Below are positions 1-9,236 of a stretch of 64,000 nucleotides of DNA, in pieces. The notes beneath the pieces were generated by a model. It was given only the letters and a program-made list of their open reading frames with translations. It had not been told where the DNA came from and made no database searches. The DNA comes from an uncultured Propionibacteriaceae bacterium. Its GTDB lineage: Bacteria; Actinomycetota; Actinomycetes; Propionibacteriales; Propionibacteriaceae. Numbering within the stretch: position 1 is the first letter of the stretch; every line of letters starts with the position of its first letter. The stretch lies in NCBI GenBank assembly GCA_937926975.1, contig CALBCJ010000032.1:1-64000 (forward strand), in the 5' to 3' direction. The translations under genes and the position numbers were made by a program.

Positions 1-72
1 CGCCACATGCCCGTCGGCGAGCTCCAGACCGTCATCGTCCCCAACCGCACCCCCCACCCCCAGCCCAGCTAG
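1..72 (+). CDS. 3' end of an unidentified gene
   Basis: An open frame runs in from the left edge and stops at TAG. The visible tail of about 23 residues is rich in Pro and ends in PHPQPS. It is too short to assign a family. It could also be a chance open frame, since only 72 bases are visible. Confidence 0.35.
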   Translation, partial: RHMPVGELQTVIVPNRTPHPQPS

Positions 73-195
73 CCGCGGGGCGGGTCGGGTCGGGCCATCC
101 CGGCAGTCCTGGGGTGCCAGCTCAAGATGTATAGGGGCTTGTGAGGCGCTGCAGGGCATGCGCTGAGCGCCACCTTCCTCGCCGCTCCGGCCTCG

Positions 196-456
196 CTAGG
201 CCAGCGACAGGAACAGCTTCTCTATCTGGTCGATGTCGGCACCGGACTGGTTGGGGTCATTGAGGCACTCGCGCAGGCCGGCGGCAATCACGGCGAAGCC
301 CGCGCGGTCCAAGGCCTTGGAGACGGCTGCCAGCTGGGTCACAATCTCCTGGCAGCTGCGCCCGGACTCGAGCATCTTGACAATCCCGCCGATCTGGCCC
401 TGGGCTCGGTTCAGCCGGATCACAATGGCCCGCGTGTCCTCGGGTTTGAGCTCCAT
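196..456 (-). CDS. CsoR/RcnR/FrmR-family transcriptional repressor, CstR-like cysteine pattern
   Basis: A small all-helical DNA-binding repressor of 86 aa, the usual length for this family. The start at 456 is chosen because a GGGAGGA ribosome site lies just upstream; a longer in-frame start at 513 has no such support. The family senses Cu(I), Ni, formaldehyde or persulfides through a Cys-His-Cys set. Here Cys35 and Cys64 are present, but the residue four before the second Cys is Gly, not the metal-binding His. Two cysteines without His is the pattern of the persulfide sensor CstR, so sulfane sulfur sensing is an inference. A decayed trans-sulfuration gene lies directly upstream on the same strand, which fits a sulfur context. 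The regulated genes are not visible. Confidence 0.85.
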   Translation of the reverse strand: MELKPEDTRAIVIRLNRAQGQIGGIVKMLESGRSCQEIVTQLAAVSKALDRAGFAVIAAGLRECLNDPNQSGADIDQIEKLFLSLA

Positions 457-485
457 TCTGTCCTCCCTGTCCGGTACCGGCACTG

Positions 486-622
486 TCCCAGGGCCTGGCT
501 GAGACCGGCCCACACGTCATCCACGTCCTCGGTCCCGGCACAGAGCCGCAGCAGGTCCTCGGGCACGCCCTGGGCAACGTCCCCCGCGTGGTGGAGGCCG
601 GCACCGGGACCACTGACCGGCG
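486..622 (-). pseudogene. C-terminal remnant of a PLP-dependent trans-sulfuration enzyme
   Basis: In one minus-strand frame the translation contains an HAGDVAQGVPEDLLRLCAG segment followed by TEDVDDVW and SQAL. This resembles the last 40 or so residues of cystathionine gamma-synthase and methionine gamma-lyase proteins, where a conserved LxRLxxGxED motif precedes a terminal helix. No other part of the ~390-residue enzyme is found upstream, and the frame runs on into the csoR-like gene. It is read as the leftover of a deleted gene. The match was made by eye only. Confidence 0.45.
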
Positions 623-725
623 ACCCGGGGAGCCCGGGGTGGCCAGCCCGCGGTGGCGGCGAGAGCACGGCGCGAGAGGCGTGTCTCTGATCCAACCACG
701 ACCAGGCCGGGTCGGGGGCAGAGAT

Positions 726-1223
726 CTAGCTCGGGCAGACGAAGGAGTGCGCTGGCAGCAGCAGGTCCTCAGGGCCGGCCAGGAGCGCGTACAGCTGCCG
801 GGCTGTGGTGTTGTTCTGCGTGCTGGGCATGGTGCTCAGCGACACAGCCTGCCCCAGCGAGGAGGTCAGGCGCACAGCGATCCAGCAGGAGCCCGGCCGA
901 ACCGGCCCGGCGGCGGAGGGGTCAAGCCGCGACACGAGCGTGTCGACCCGCGCTACCTCGTCGTCGCGCAGGTCCCGGTGCCACTGCTGGGTGGCGGCCT
1001 CGGCGTGCCGGTCCTGCACCGGGTACCAGGTGACGCAGGTGTCGGCGCTGCTGCCGTCGAGGGTGACCTTCCGGGTCCAGCAGTACGGCCGTGGGACCGA
1101 CGGCGAGTGCAGCGTGATCGTGCCGTGCCAGGTCACGGGACCGGTAGCCGGGTCGTCAACCCCCCTGATCAGGGAACCGGTGCTGAGGGAGAGAAGGGCC
1201 ATGATGGTGGCGTAGAGACGCAT
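726..1223 (-). CDS. Small secreted protein of unknown function
   Basis: 165 aa starting at an ATG with AAGGAG seven bases upstream. Residues 1-20 form a short hydrophobic segment after an Arg, consistent with a signal peptide or membrane anchor. The rest has four Cys and many Trp and Tyr residues, as in disulfide-bonded extracytoplasmic proteins. No known domain is recognised. It lies 53 bases downstream of a YbaB-like gene on the same strand and may share its transcript. Confidence 0.6.
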   Translation of the reverse strand: MRLYATIMALLSLSTGSLIRGVDDPATGPVTWHGTITLHSPSVPRPYCWTRKVTLDGSSADTCVTWYPVQDRHAEAATQQWHRDLRDDEVARVDTLVSRLDPSAAGPVRPGSCWIAVRLTSSLGQAVSLSTMPSTQNNTTARQLYALLAGPEDLLLPAHSFVCPS

Positions 1224-1276
1224 GGGAAACTCCTTGGGGGCGGGTGGCCGCTGGTGCGGCCAGTGGGGCGGGTAGG

Positions 1277-1630
1277 TCAGGCTCCAGAGCTGTGCCGGTG
1301 GTCGGCGAGCGAGGAGACCCAGCCATTGGGGTTGTCGTGGCGCAGCGCGCTCAGGGAGCCGCTGAGCTCAGTCAGGTTCGGCAGCATGGTGCGCAGCTTC
1401 TCCCGCTGCTGAGTCTGCCAGTCATCGAGGGCCTGGTTAACGGTCGAGGCCATCAGCGTGGTCGCGTCGTGGGCCCTCACCGAGGCCAGCCAGGCCTCGT
1501 CAAGGTCGAGGGAACTGAGCCGACCACCCTCCACGGTGGTCATCACCTCCTGGTACTCCGAGCTGGCAGTCACGAGCAGGTCGTCAGGCGGGTGCTCGCG
1601 GTGGTCGGGAGTGGGCTGCACTGCGTCCAT
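1277..1630 (-). CDS. YbaB/EbfC-like small protein (copy 1)
   Basis: 117 aa. The central part has a short strand-rich segment, then a helix with the pattern TVNQALDDWQ, as in YbaB-like proteins where a beta segment is followed by an N-A-L-E helix. It is a paralogue of the next gene upstream, which carries TTINQALDEWE at the same place. In actinobacteria such divergent YbaB-like proteins often accompany WXG100 and polymorphic toxin genes rather than acting as chromosomal YbaB. The start at 1630 is the only ATG giving the full domain, and it lacks a clear ribosome site. Confidence 0.6.
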   Translation of the reverse strand: MDAVQPTPDHREHPPDDLLVTASSEYQEVMTTVEGGRLSSLDLDEAWLASVRAHDATTLMASTVNQALDDWQTQQREKLRTMLPNLTELSGSLSALRHDNPNGWVSSLADHRHSSGA

Positions 1631-1712
1631 GGGGTGACCATACGCGGCGATGGGGCCGTACGGAATGGGTTGGCGCCTATGAGATCGTTTCTGACGGACC
1701 AGGCCCGGCCGG

Positions 1713-2105
1713 TCAAGGGGTCCGGGTCTGCTCCAGGGTGGTGTTCCAGGCGTCCTCGAGCTGCTGGCGGGCAGCGCTGACAGCGGCGCCCAGCTGCTGC
1801 AGCTGCGGCGAGGCCTGCTCGATCGTCTCCAGCCGCTGCCGCTCCCACTCGTCGAGTGCCTGGTTGATGGTGGTGGCCACCAGCGCGGCGGCCTCGGCGG
1901 CCGGAGTGCGCCACAGCCAGGACTCGTCCAGCCAGAGCGAGTCAATGCGGCCCCGCTGCACCGTCACCTCGACCTCGTAGCGCGGCGACGGCACGGTGAC
2001 CCCGGGCGACTCGATCTCGTCGGTGCTGCGGTCGGGCAGGGAGGTGGCCTGCCGGACCACGTCGGAGATGCTGCTGAAGGCTGCCTCAAACCCCGTCCTC
2101 GCCAT
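1713..2105 (-). CDS. YbaB/EbfC-like small protein (copy 2)
   Basis: 130 aa from the ATG at 2105, with GGGAGG almost touching the start; an upstream in-frame start at 2150 is possible. The middle has a strand-turn-strand segment (YEVEVTVQRGRID) and then a long amphipathic helix, the same plan as the neighbouring copy and as the first gene of the toxin operon near 12 kb. A role as small DNA-binding or chaperone-like partner is inferred from the family. Its promoter region is shared with the divergent clpB gene. Confidence 0.6.
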   Translation of the reverse strand: MARTGFEAAFSSISDVVRQATSLPDRSTDEIESPGVTVPSPRYEVEVTVQRGRIDSLWLDESWLWRTPAAEAAALVATTINQALDEWERQRLETIEQASPQLQQLGAAVSAARQQLEDAWNTTLEQTRTP

Positions 2106-2186
2106 GCCTCCCACCCTAGATGAGGGCGATTCCGGGCTGGGAGCAGACACCGCCCGGCGGTGAGGAATACCAGGCTATCCTCTAAG

Positions 2187-2207
2187 GTTGAGTCAGGTAC
2201 ACTCAAC
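2187..2207 (+). promoter_or_regulatory. HAIR box (HspR operator) upstream of clpB
   Basis: The inverted repeat GTTGAGT-N7-ACTCAAC matches the HAIR consensus CTTGAGT-N7-ACTCAAG at all but the outermost base pair. It lies 26 bases before the clpB start. HAIR boxes are bound by HspR, which represses dnaK and clpB operons in actinobacteria until heat shock. Confidence 0.92.
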
Positions 2208-2233
2208 TTTGATCGCAAGGAGACCTGCCGTAC

Positions 2234-4816
2234 ATGGATACGTCCAAGCTCACCGCTATGAGCCGTGACGCGGTGTCGATGGCGACCCGCTCTGCGCTCA
2301 CCCATGGCAACCCCACCGTCGAACCGGTCCACCTGCTGGAGGCTCTGCTCACCATCCCCGACAACACCGTCGGGCCGCTGCTCGGCGCTCTCGGTGCCGA
2401 GCCGAGGATCGTCGAGGCCGCTGCCAAGGGGGCCATCACCAGGCTCCCGTCGGCTCAGGGCAGCTCGGTCGCCCAGCCCAACATGTCGGGCGCCCTGGCC
2501 CGGGTGCTGGCCGACGCCGAGACCCGGGCTCAGCAGCTGGGCGACCAGTTCGTCGCCACCGAGCACCTGCTGATCGCCCTGGCCGCGGTCAGCTCCGATG
2601 CCCGCCGGATCCTCACTGACCTGGGCGTCAGCGCCGACCAGATCACCCAGAAGTTCAACGAGACCCGCGGCAGCCGCCGGGTCACCTCCGCCGAGCAGGA
2701 GGGCGGCCAGTCGTCGCTCGACAAGTACTCGGTCGACCTCACCCGCACCGCCCGCGAGGGCCGGCTAGACCCCGTGATCGGGCGTGACGCCGAGATCCGC
2801 CGGGTGGTGCAGGTGCTGGCCCGGCGTACGAAGAACAACCCGGTCCTGATCGGCGAGCCCGGAGTCGGCAAGACCGCCGTGGTCGACGGGCTGGCGCAGC
2901 GGATCGTGGCCGGTGACGTCCCGGACTCGCTCAAGGGGCGCCGGCTGGTGGCGCTGGACCTGGCCAGCATGGTCGCCGGCGCCAAGTACCGCGGCGAGTT
3001 CGAGGAGCGGCTCAAGGCCGTCCTCAAGGAGATCGCCGAGGCCGAGGGCCAGATCATCACGTTTATCGACGAGCTGCACACCATGGTCGGCGCCGGCGCT
3101 ACTGGCGACTCGTCGATGGACGCCGGCAACATGCTCAAGCCGATGCTCTCGCGCGGCGAGCTGCGGATGATCGGCGCCACAACCCTCGATGAGTACCGGG
3201 AGCGGATCGAGAAGGACCCGGCCCTGGAGCGGCGCTTCCAGCAGGTGTACGTGGGGGAGCCCTCGGTTGAGGACACGATCGCCATCCTGCGAGGGCTGCG
3301 GGAGCGGTACGAGGCGCATCACAAGGTCCGGATCACGGACGGCGCCCTGGTCGCCGCGGCCCAGCTGTCGAACCGGTACATCACCTCCCGCCAGCTGCCG
3401 GACAAGGCCATCGACCTGGTCGACGAGGCCGCGTCGCGGCTGCGGATGGAGATCGACTCCTCCCCGGAGGAGATCGACAAGCTGCGTCGCCAGGTCGACC
3501 GGATGACGATGCAGCAGCTGGCCCTGGAGAAGGAGGACGACCCGGCCTCGGTGGACCGGCTGGCCCGGCTGCGGGCCGAGCTGGCCGACAGCCAGGAGCG
3601 GCTGCGCTCGCTGGAGCAGCGCTGGCAGGCGGAGAAGTCCGGGCTGAACCGGGTCGGCGAGCTCAAGGAGCAGATCGACCGGCTCCGGATGGCGGCCGAG
3701 CGGGCCCAGCGCGAAGGTGACCTGACCAAGGCCTCCGAGATCCTGTACGGGCAGATCCCCACCATCGAGGCCCAGATGGAGGAGGCTGCCCAGGCCGAGA
3801 ACCAGTCTCGGATGGTCTCCGACGAGGTCGCCGCCACCGATATCGCCGAGGTGGTGTCGAGCTGGACCGGGATCCCGGTGGGCAAGATGCTGGAGGGCGA
3901 GTCGGAGAAGCTGCTGGCGATGGAGGAGCGGATCGGGGAGCGCCTGATCGGTCAGGAGACGCCCGTGAAGGCGGTCTCGGACGCGGTCCGCCGGGCCCGG
4001 GCCGGGATCTCGGACCCGAACCGGCCGACCGGCTCCTTCCTCTTCCTGGGCCCCACCGGCGTCGGCAAGACCGAGCTGGCGAAGGCCCTGGCCGGCTTCC
4101 TCTTCGACGACGACCAGGCCATGGTCCGCATCGACATGTCCGAGTACTCGGAGAAGTTCGCCGTGTCCCGGCTGGTCGGGGCGCCCCCGGGGTATGTGGG
4201 GTACGAGGAGGGCGGTCAGCTGACCGAGGCGGTGCGGCGCCGTCCGTACTCGGTGGTGCTGCTGGACGAGGTCGAGAAGGCTCACCCGGAGATCTTCAAC
4301 ATCCTGCTGCAGGTGCTCGACGACGGTCGGCTCACCGACGGCCAGGGCCGGACCGTGGACTTCCGCAACACCATCCTGATCCTGACCTCAAACCTGGGCT
4401 CGCAGTTCCTGGCCGACCCGACGATGGTCCCAGAGCTGAAGCAGGACGCCGTGATGGGCGTGGTCCGCAAGGCCTTCAAGCCGGAGTTCCTGAACCGGCT
4501 CGACAACGTGGTGATGTTCGACCCGCTGACCCGCGAGGACCTGACCCGGATCGTCGGGATCAACCTGGCCCGGCTGAACACCCGGCTGGCCGAGCGGCGG
4601 ATCACCGTCGACACCACCGACGCTGCCCAGGACTGGCTGGCTGACAAGGGCTTTGACCCGCTCTACGGGGCCCGCCCGCTGAAGCGGCTGATTCAGACCG
4701 CGATCGAGGACCAGCTCGCCCGCCAGGTGCTGGGCGGCGAGGTCCGCGACGGGCAGACGGTGGTCTTCGACGTCACCGACGACCGGGAGGGGCTGCGGGT
4801 CAGCGAGGTCCGGTGA
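2234..4816 (+). CDS. clpB: ATP-dependent disaggregase ClpB
   Basis: 860 aa, the normal length. It works with DnaK to pull polypeptides out of aggregates in the cytoplasm. The order is an N-terminal Clp domain (about 1-145), AAA module 1 with Walker A GEPGVGKT near residue 207, a coiled-coil middle domain (about 405-520) and AAA module 2 with GPTGVGKT near 606, followed by the small C-terminal domain. Both Walker B and sensor regions look intact. AAGGAG lies 12 bases before the ATG. The HAIR box upstream predicts HspR-controlled heat induction. The gene stands alone. Confidence 0.98.
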   Translation: MDTSKLTAMSRDAVSMATRSALTHGNPTVEPVHLLEALLTIPDNTVGPLLGALGAEPRIVEAAAKGAITRLPSAQGSSVAQPNMSGALARVLADAETRAQQLGDQFVATEHLLIALAAVSSDARRILTDLGVSADQITQKFNETRGSRRVTSAEQEGGQSSLDKYSVDLTRTAREGRLDPVIGRDAEIRRVVQVLARRTKNNPVLIGEPGVGKTAVVDGLAQRIVAGDVPDSLKGRRLVALDLASMVAGAKYRGEFEERLKAVLKEIAEAEGQIITFIDELHTMVGAGATGDSSMDAGNMLKPMLSRGELRMIGATTLDEYRERIEKDPALERRFQQVYVGEPSVEDTIAILRGLRERYEAHHKVRITDGALVAAAQLSNRYITSRQLPDKAIDLVDEAASRLRMEIDSSPEEIDKLRRQVDRMTMQQLALEKEDDPASVDRLARLRAELADSQERLRSLEQRWQAEKSGLNRVGELKEQIDRLRMAAERAQREGDLTKASEILYGQIPTIEAQMEEAAQAENQSRMVSDEVAATDIAEVVSSWTGIPVGKMLEGESEKLLAMEERIGERLIGQETPVKAVSDAVRRARAGISDPNRPTGSFLFLGPTGVGKTELAKALAGFLFDDDQAMVRIDMSEYSEKFAVSRLVGAPPGYVGYEEGGQLTEAVRRRPYSVVLLDEVEKAHPEIFNILLQVLDDGRLTDGQGRTVDFRNTILILTSNLGSQFLADPTMVPELKQDAVMGVVRKAFKPEFLNRLDNVVMFDPLTREDLTRIVGINLARLNTRLAERRITVDTTDAAQDWLADKGFDPLYGARPLKRLIQTAIEDQLARQVLGGEVRDGQTVVFDVTDDREGLRVSEVR

Positions 4817-5167
4817 GCACGGGCGCGTCTGGTGCTGGCTCGGAGCAGGCCACGAGAGGCAGGTCCAGCAGCACCAGGCGCGCCGCGGTGCCGGCCGGGT
4901 CGGCGCCACTTCCTGCGGGGCGTGCTGGCTGACGAGCCGGCGCCACTTCTCGTGCACCAGGTGGTTCCGGCGCTGCCCGGACCGGCGGGGCCGGAGTGAA
5001 GGCGACGTGTCACCTGGCCAGTGCTTGGCCTTGTGAGGGCCGAGTCGGTCGTCTGCGTACGACATCGCCGGGATCTCGGGCTGACCAGGATGCTTGCGAA
5101 GAAAGCATGCTTGCCTTAGCCTGATGTTGCGTGTCCGACCGGAGTGGGCACGGGAAGGAGAGCGGTT
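4817..5167. other. Noncoding spacer with a candidate operator
   Basis: No convincing gene is seen in these 351 bases. Near the right end the octamer ATGCTTGC occurs twice 17 bases apart (5090-5097 and 5107-5114), and the arms ATGCTT and AAGCAT form an inverted repeat around a seven-base spacer. This sits about 55 bases before the exporter operon and could bind its regulator. Confidence 0.35.
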
Positions 5168-5457
5168 GTGCACGGTGACCTGGCCCAGCTGCCACCGGCG
5201 ACACTGGCGGTCCTGGTGGTCGCCGGCCTGGCGCAGGTCGGCCTGATGGTGGTCTCGCTCGTGGTGTGCTTGAAGACCGAGGAGGCGCGGCTCACGCTGC
5301 CGCGCCTGGCCTGGTTGGCGATCGTGGTCCTGGTCGGGTTTGCCGGCCCGCTGGCATTCCTGGTCGTCGGCCGCCGCGCCGGGGCCCAGCCCGCGGCCCA
5401 GGCGGCGAGCGCGGCGAGTGTCGCCGCCGCTGTCGGCGACCTGTACGGGGAGGGCCG

Positions 5458-5461
<4 letters not shown>
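5168..5461 (+). CDS. Small membrane protein with PLDc_N-like segment
   Basis: 97 aa with two transmembrane helices (about 9-34 and 45-67). The layout resembles the PLDc_N domain, a two-helix membrane anchor found alone or before phospholipase D-like domains. The GTG at 5168 is chosen because GGAAGGAG lies at the correct distance. The stop overlaps the GTG of the ABC ATPase by four bases, so the three genes are likely one translationally coupled operon. Its role beside the exporter is unknown. Confidence 0.7.
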
Positions 5462-6374
<913 letters not shown>

Positions 6375-6378
<4 letters not shown>

Positions 6379-7130
6379 CCGGTTTCACCGCACTGCTGCG
6401 CAAGGAGCTGCTGGAGATCGTCAGCACCTGGCGGGTCTGGGTCGTCGGCGGCCTGCTGCTGGGCATGGCGGTCCTCAGCGCCCTGACCGGGCGCTACCAG
6501 AAGGAGCTCATCGGCTCGCTGCTCGCGGCCGGGATCCAGATCACGCTGCCCGACCCCACCTGGGCCGACTCCTTCGCCCAGTGGGCCAAGAACCTGACCG
6601 AGATCGGCCTGCTGATGGTGGTCCTGACCACCGGGGGGCTGATCAGCGCCGAGCGCAGCCAGGGCAGCCTGGTCCTGGTGCTCACCAAGCCGGTCTCACG
6701 GACCGCCTACGTTGTGGCGAAGTTCCTGGCCCAGGCCGGCTTCCTCGCCGTCGCGACGGCTCTGGCGGCCGGCGCTGAGCTGGCCCTGACAGCAGCGCTG
6801 TTCCCGGCCGTCGAGGCCGGCCCGGTGATCGCGGTGACCGGCGCCTGGCTGGTGCTGGCGATGCTGCTGATGGCCTGCACCCTGGTCGGCTCTGCCGGCC
6901 TGGACCGGGGCCTGGCCGCTGCCGGGACCGGCCTGGCAGGCCTGGTGGTCCTGCTGGTGCTGGGGCTGTGGGAGCCCGCGACCCGCTACAGCCCGGCCGG
7001 TCTCTACCAGGCGGTCGGCGCCCTGGCAGCGGGCGGGCAGGTCTCCGCCTGGCCGGTCGTGACCGGCCTGGTCGCCACGGCTGTGCTGGTGGCCGCGGCG
7101 GCCGGGGTCATGAGTCGCCGGGAGGTCTGA
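6375..7130 (+). CDS. ABC-2 type exporter, permease subunit
   Basis: 251 aa with about six hydrophobic helices and a large loop after the first, the plan of ABC-2 permeases of the NatB/NosY type. The start ATG overlaps the ATPase stop by four bases, so the pair is coupled. A conserved ERSQGSLVLVLTKPVSR segment near residues 93-110 matches the cytoplasmic coupling region of this family. It forms the membrane channel of the exporter. Confidence 0.88.
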
Positions 7131-7140
7131 GCCGCCCTGG

Positions 7141-7161
7141 CCGTAGGTGGTATACCTACGG
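7141..7161. promoter_or_regulatory. Perfect inverted repeat, candidate operator
   Basis: Arms CCGTAGGT and ACCTACGG flank the five bases GGTAT. It lies 10 bases after the exporter operon and 56 bases before the MFS gene, with no T-run behind it. A regulator site for the MFS gene is more likely than a terminator, but both remain possible. Confidence 0.5.
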
Positions 7162-7216
7162 GGACTGCTCGCGCCCGTACGCGGGGCAGGGATGAGCACA
7201 CGGACCAGGAGGTGGC

Positions 7217-8413
7217 GTGCCTGAGTCTGGGCTGGTCGGGCTGCTGCGCGGCGCTGGTGCGTCCTTCGTCGGGCTCGGGCTGTTCGCCCGGCTCCCGCCG
7301 GCCATGCTCTCGCTCGGGCTCACCCTGTACGGCTACGCCCAGCTCAACAGCTTCGCCGCCGCCGGCAGCATCGTGGCCGGGGTGGCGCTCGGAGTCGCGG
7401 TCGGCGGGCCGGTCGTCGGTGCTGCGGCCGACCGCTGGGGGCAGCGGCGGACCGGGATCGTCGCCGCCTCGCTCACCACGGTCGCGCTGGCTGCGCTGGT
7501 CTGGGCGCTGCGTCCCGGGACCGGCCTGGGCTGGCTGGTGGCGCTGGCCTTTCTGACTGGCGCCGGGAACCCGCAGGTCGGGGCGATGGCCCGCGGACGC
7601 TGGGCCGCCAAGGCCCGTCAGCGGCCCGACCGGGCCCGCTACACCGGGCTCGCGATGGCGTACGAGGGAGCGATCGACGAGGGTGCCTTCGTGGTCGGCC
7701 CGGTCCTGGTGAGCCTGCTGACGCTGGTGCACCCGCTGGCTGGGCTGGGGGTGGCGCTGCTGCTCGGGCTGGTGCTGCCGGTCGCCTTCGCGCTGCACCC
7801 GACTGCGCTGCCACCAGGGCGTACGCACCAGCCCAGCGATGACGAGCCGACTCGGGTGCCGTGGGCGCGGCTGGTGCCGGTGGGGCTGGTGTGCCTGTCG
7901 ATCGGGGTGGTCTTCGGCTCCTCCTCGACCGGGATCACCGCCTGGCTGACCGAGCTCGGGCTCGGCGGCTGGGCCGGGGTCGTGTACGGCGGGATGGGCG
8001 TCGGCAGTGCCCTGTCAGGGCTGGCCACGACCCGGCTCCCGGTCAGCTTCGGCCAGGAGCAGCGGCTGGTGGTGTTCGGCCTGGGGCTCCTGGTGGTCTC
8101 CCCGGGGCTGGTGCTGGCCGGCTCGCCGCTGCTGCTGGCAGGGGCCTGCTTCCTGTGCGGCTGCTGCCTGGCGCCGGCGCTGATCGCGTCGTTCGCGATG
8201 GGGGAGCAGCGCTCGCCGCTGGCCCAGATCTCGACGGTGATGACTGCCCTTGGCGCCTGTGTAACGGTCGGGGTGGCGGCTGCCTCGTCGCTCAGCGGGC
8301 TGCTGGTCGACTCCCGGGGGGCCAGCAGCGCCCTGCTGGTCCCGATCGGGGCCGCGGCGGTGGCCGCCGTGACGGGTCTGGCGAGCTGGGGGTCAACCAG
8401 GTCCCGCGGCTGA
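7217..8413 (+). CDS. Major facilitator superfamily transporter
   Basis: 398 aa with about 12 hydrophobic helices. The cytoplasmic loop between helices 2 and 3 has the MFS signature GPVVGAAADRWGQRR. A GTG start follows AGGAGG at good spacing. The family moves small molecules with proton exchange; the substrate cannot be inferred, though drug efflux-type MFS proteins of similar length are common. The inverted repeat just upstream suggests local control. Confidence 0.88.
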   Translation: MPESGLVGLLRGAGASFVGLGLFARLPPAMLSLGLTLYGYAQLNSFAAAGSIVAGVALGVAVGGPVVGAAADRWGQRRTGIVAASLTTVALAALVWALRPGTGLGWLVALAFLTGAGNPQVGAMARGRWAAKARQRPDRARYTGLAMAYEGAIDEGAFVVGPVLVSLLTLVHPLAGLGVALLLGLVLPVAFALHPTALPPGRTHQPSDDEPTRVPWARLVPVGLVCLSIGVVFGSSSTGITAWLTELGLGGWAGVVYGGMGVGSALSGLATTRLPVSFGQEQRLVVFGLGLLVVSPGLVLAGSPLLLAGACFLCGCCLAPALIASFAMGEQRSPLAQISTVMTALGACVTVGVAAASSLSGLLVDSRGASSALLVPIGAAAVAAVTGLASWGSTRSRG

Positions 8414-8426
8414 CACAATGGCCGGC

Positions 8427-9221
8427 ATGCTGGTGAGTGACCGGGACACGCCGGGGGCCTTCCTGGTGCGCGTAGACGGGGCTGACCAGTCGTTCGTGGA
8501 CCCGGAGGACCCGACCCGGCTGGAGTTCGACTACGCCCAGCGGATCGGGGACGTGATCGACACGATGCGTCCGCCGGGGGAGCGGATCCGGGTGGTGCAT
8601 GTTGGCGGCGGCGGGATGACCCTGGCCCGGTACGTGGCGGCGACCCGGCCGACCTCGGCCCAGATCGTGCTGGAGCCGGACGCCCAGCTGACTGCTCAGG
8701 TACGGGCTCGGCTGCCCCTGCCGCGGCAGTCAGGGATCAAGGTCCGCCCGGTCGACGGGCGCACTGGCCTGGCGGCCCTGCCGGACGACTACGCCGACCT
8801 GGTGGTCCTGGACGCCTTCGCCGGTGCCCGGGTGCCCGCCGAGCTCACCACGTCGCAGTGGTGGGGCGAGGTGTCGCGGGTGCTGGTACGCGGCGGCACC
8901 GTGACCGCCAACATCACCGACCGGGTGCCGTTCTGGTACGCCAAGCGGGTCACCGCCGGGATCGCGGACCGCTTTCAGCCGGTGGTCTGCGCGGCCGAGC
9001 CGGCCACTCTCAAGGGGCACCGCTTCGGCAACCTGGTGGTCTCGGCCGGGGGTGGGATCGACCATGCCCGGCTGGAGCGCCTAGCGCGCCAGGCGGTCTT
9101 CCCGTACCGGGTGATGGGCGGGCTGCACCTGGCCCGCTGGGTCGGCCACGCCCCGGCCTTCACCGACGACGACGCCGAGCAGTCCCCACCGCCCCCGGGA
9201 GGTCCGACCACCTTCCGCTGA
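8427..9221 (+). CDS. Spermidine-synthase-like methyltransferase-fold protein
   Basis: 264 aa. A Rossmann-type fold is shown by VVHVGGGGMTLARYV (about 58-72), an acidic residue at the end of strand 2 (VLEPD) and DLVVLDAF (about 121-128). These resemble spermidine synthase and related putrescine aminopropyltransferases, but no N-terminal beta domain is seen, so the true substrate is unknown. The ATG at 8427 is chosen because a CACAAT element ends seven bases before it, as in other leaderless genes here; an ATG at 8418 overlaps that element. Confidence 0.8.
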   Translation: MLVSDRDTPGAFLVRVDGADQSFVDPEDPTRLEFDYAQRIGDVIDTMRPPGERIRVVHVGGGGMTLARYVAATRPTSAQIVLEPDAQLTAQVRARLPLPRQSGIKVRPVDGRTGLAALPDDYADLVVLDAFAGARVPAELTTSQWWGEVSRVLVRGGTVTANITDRVPFWYAKRVTAGIADRFQPVVCAAEPATLKGHRFGNLVVSAGGGIDHARLERLARQAVFPYRVMGGLHLARWVGHAPAFTDDDAEQSPPPPGGPTTFR

Positions 9222-9236
9222 CCCGCTGGACGCGGA

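Noticed and set aside
2765..4285. Long open frame opposite clpB (about 500 codons), and similar ones opposite the nucleotidase gene and purA
   Set aside because: They mirror strongly GC-biased coding strands, have His/Arg/Pro-rich nonsense composition and no starts with ribosome sites.
4817..5167. A minus-strand gene fragment (frame with NHLVHEKWRRLVSQH)
   Set aside because: Only a dozen residues look protein-like, with no start, motif or family.
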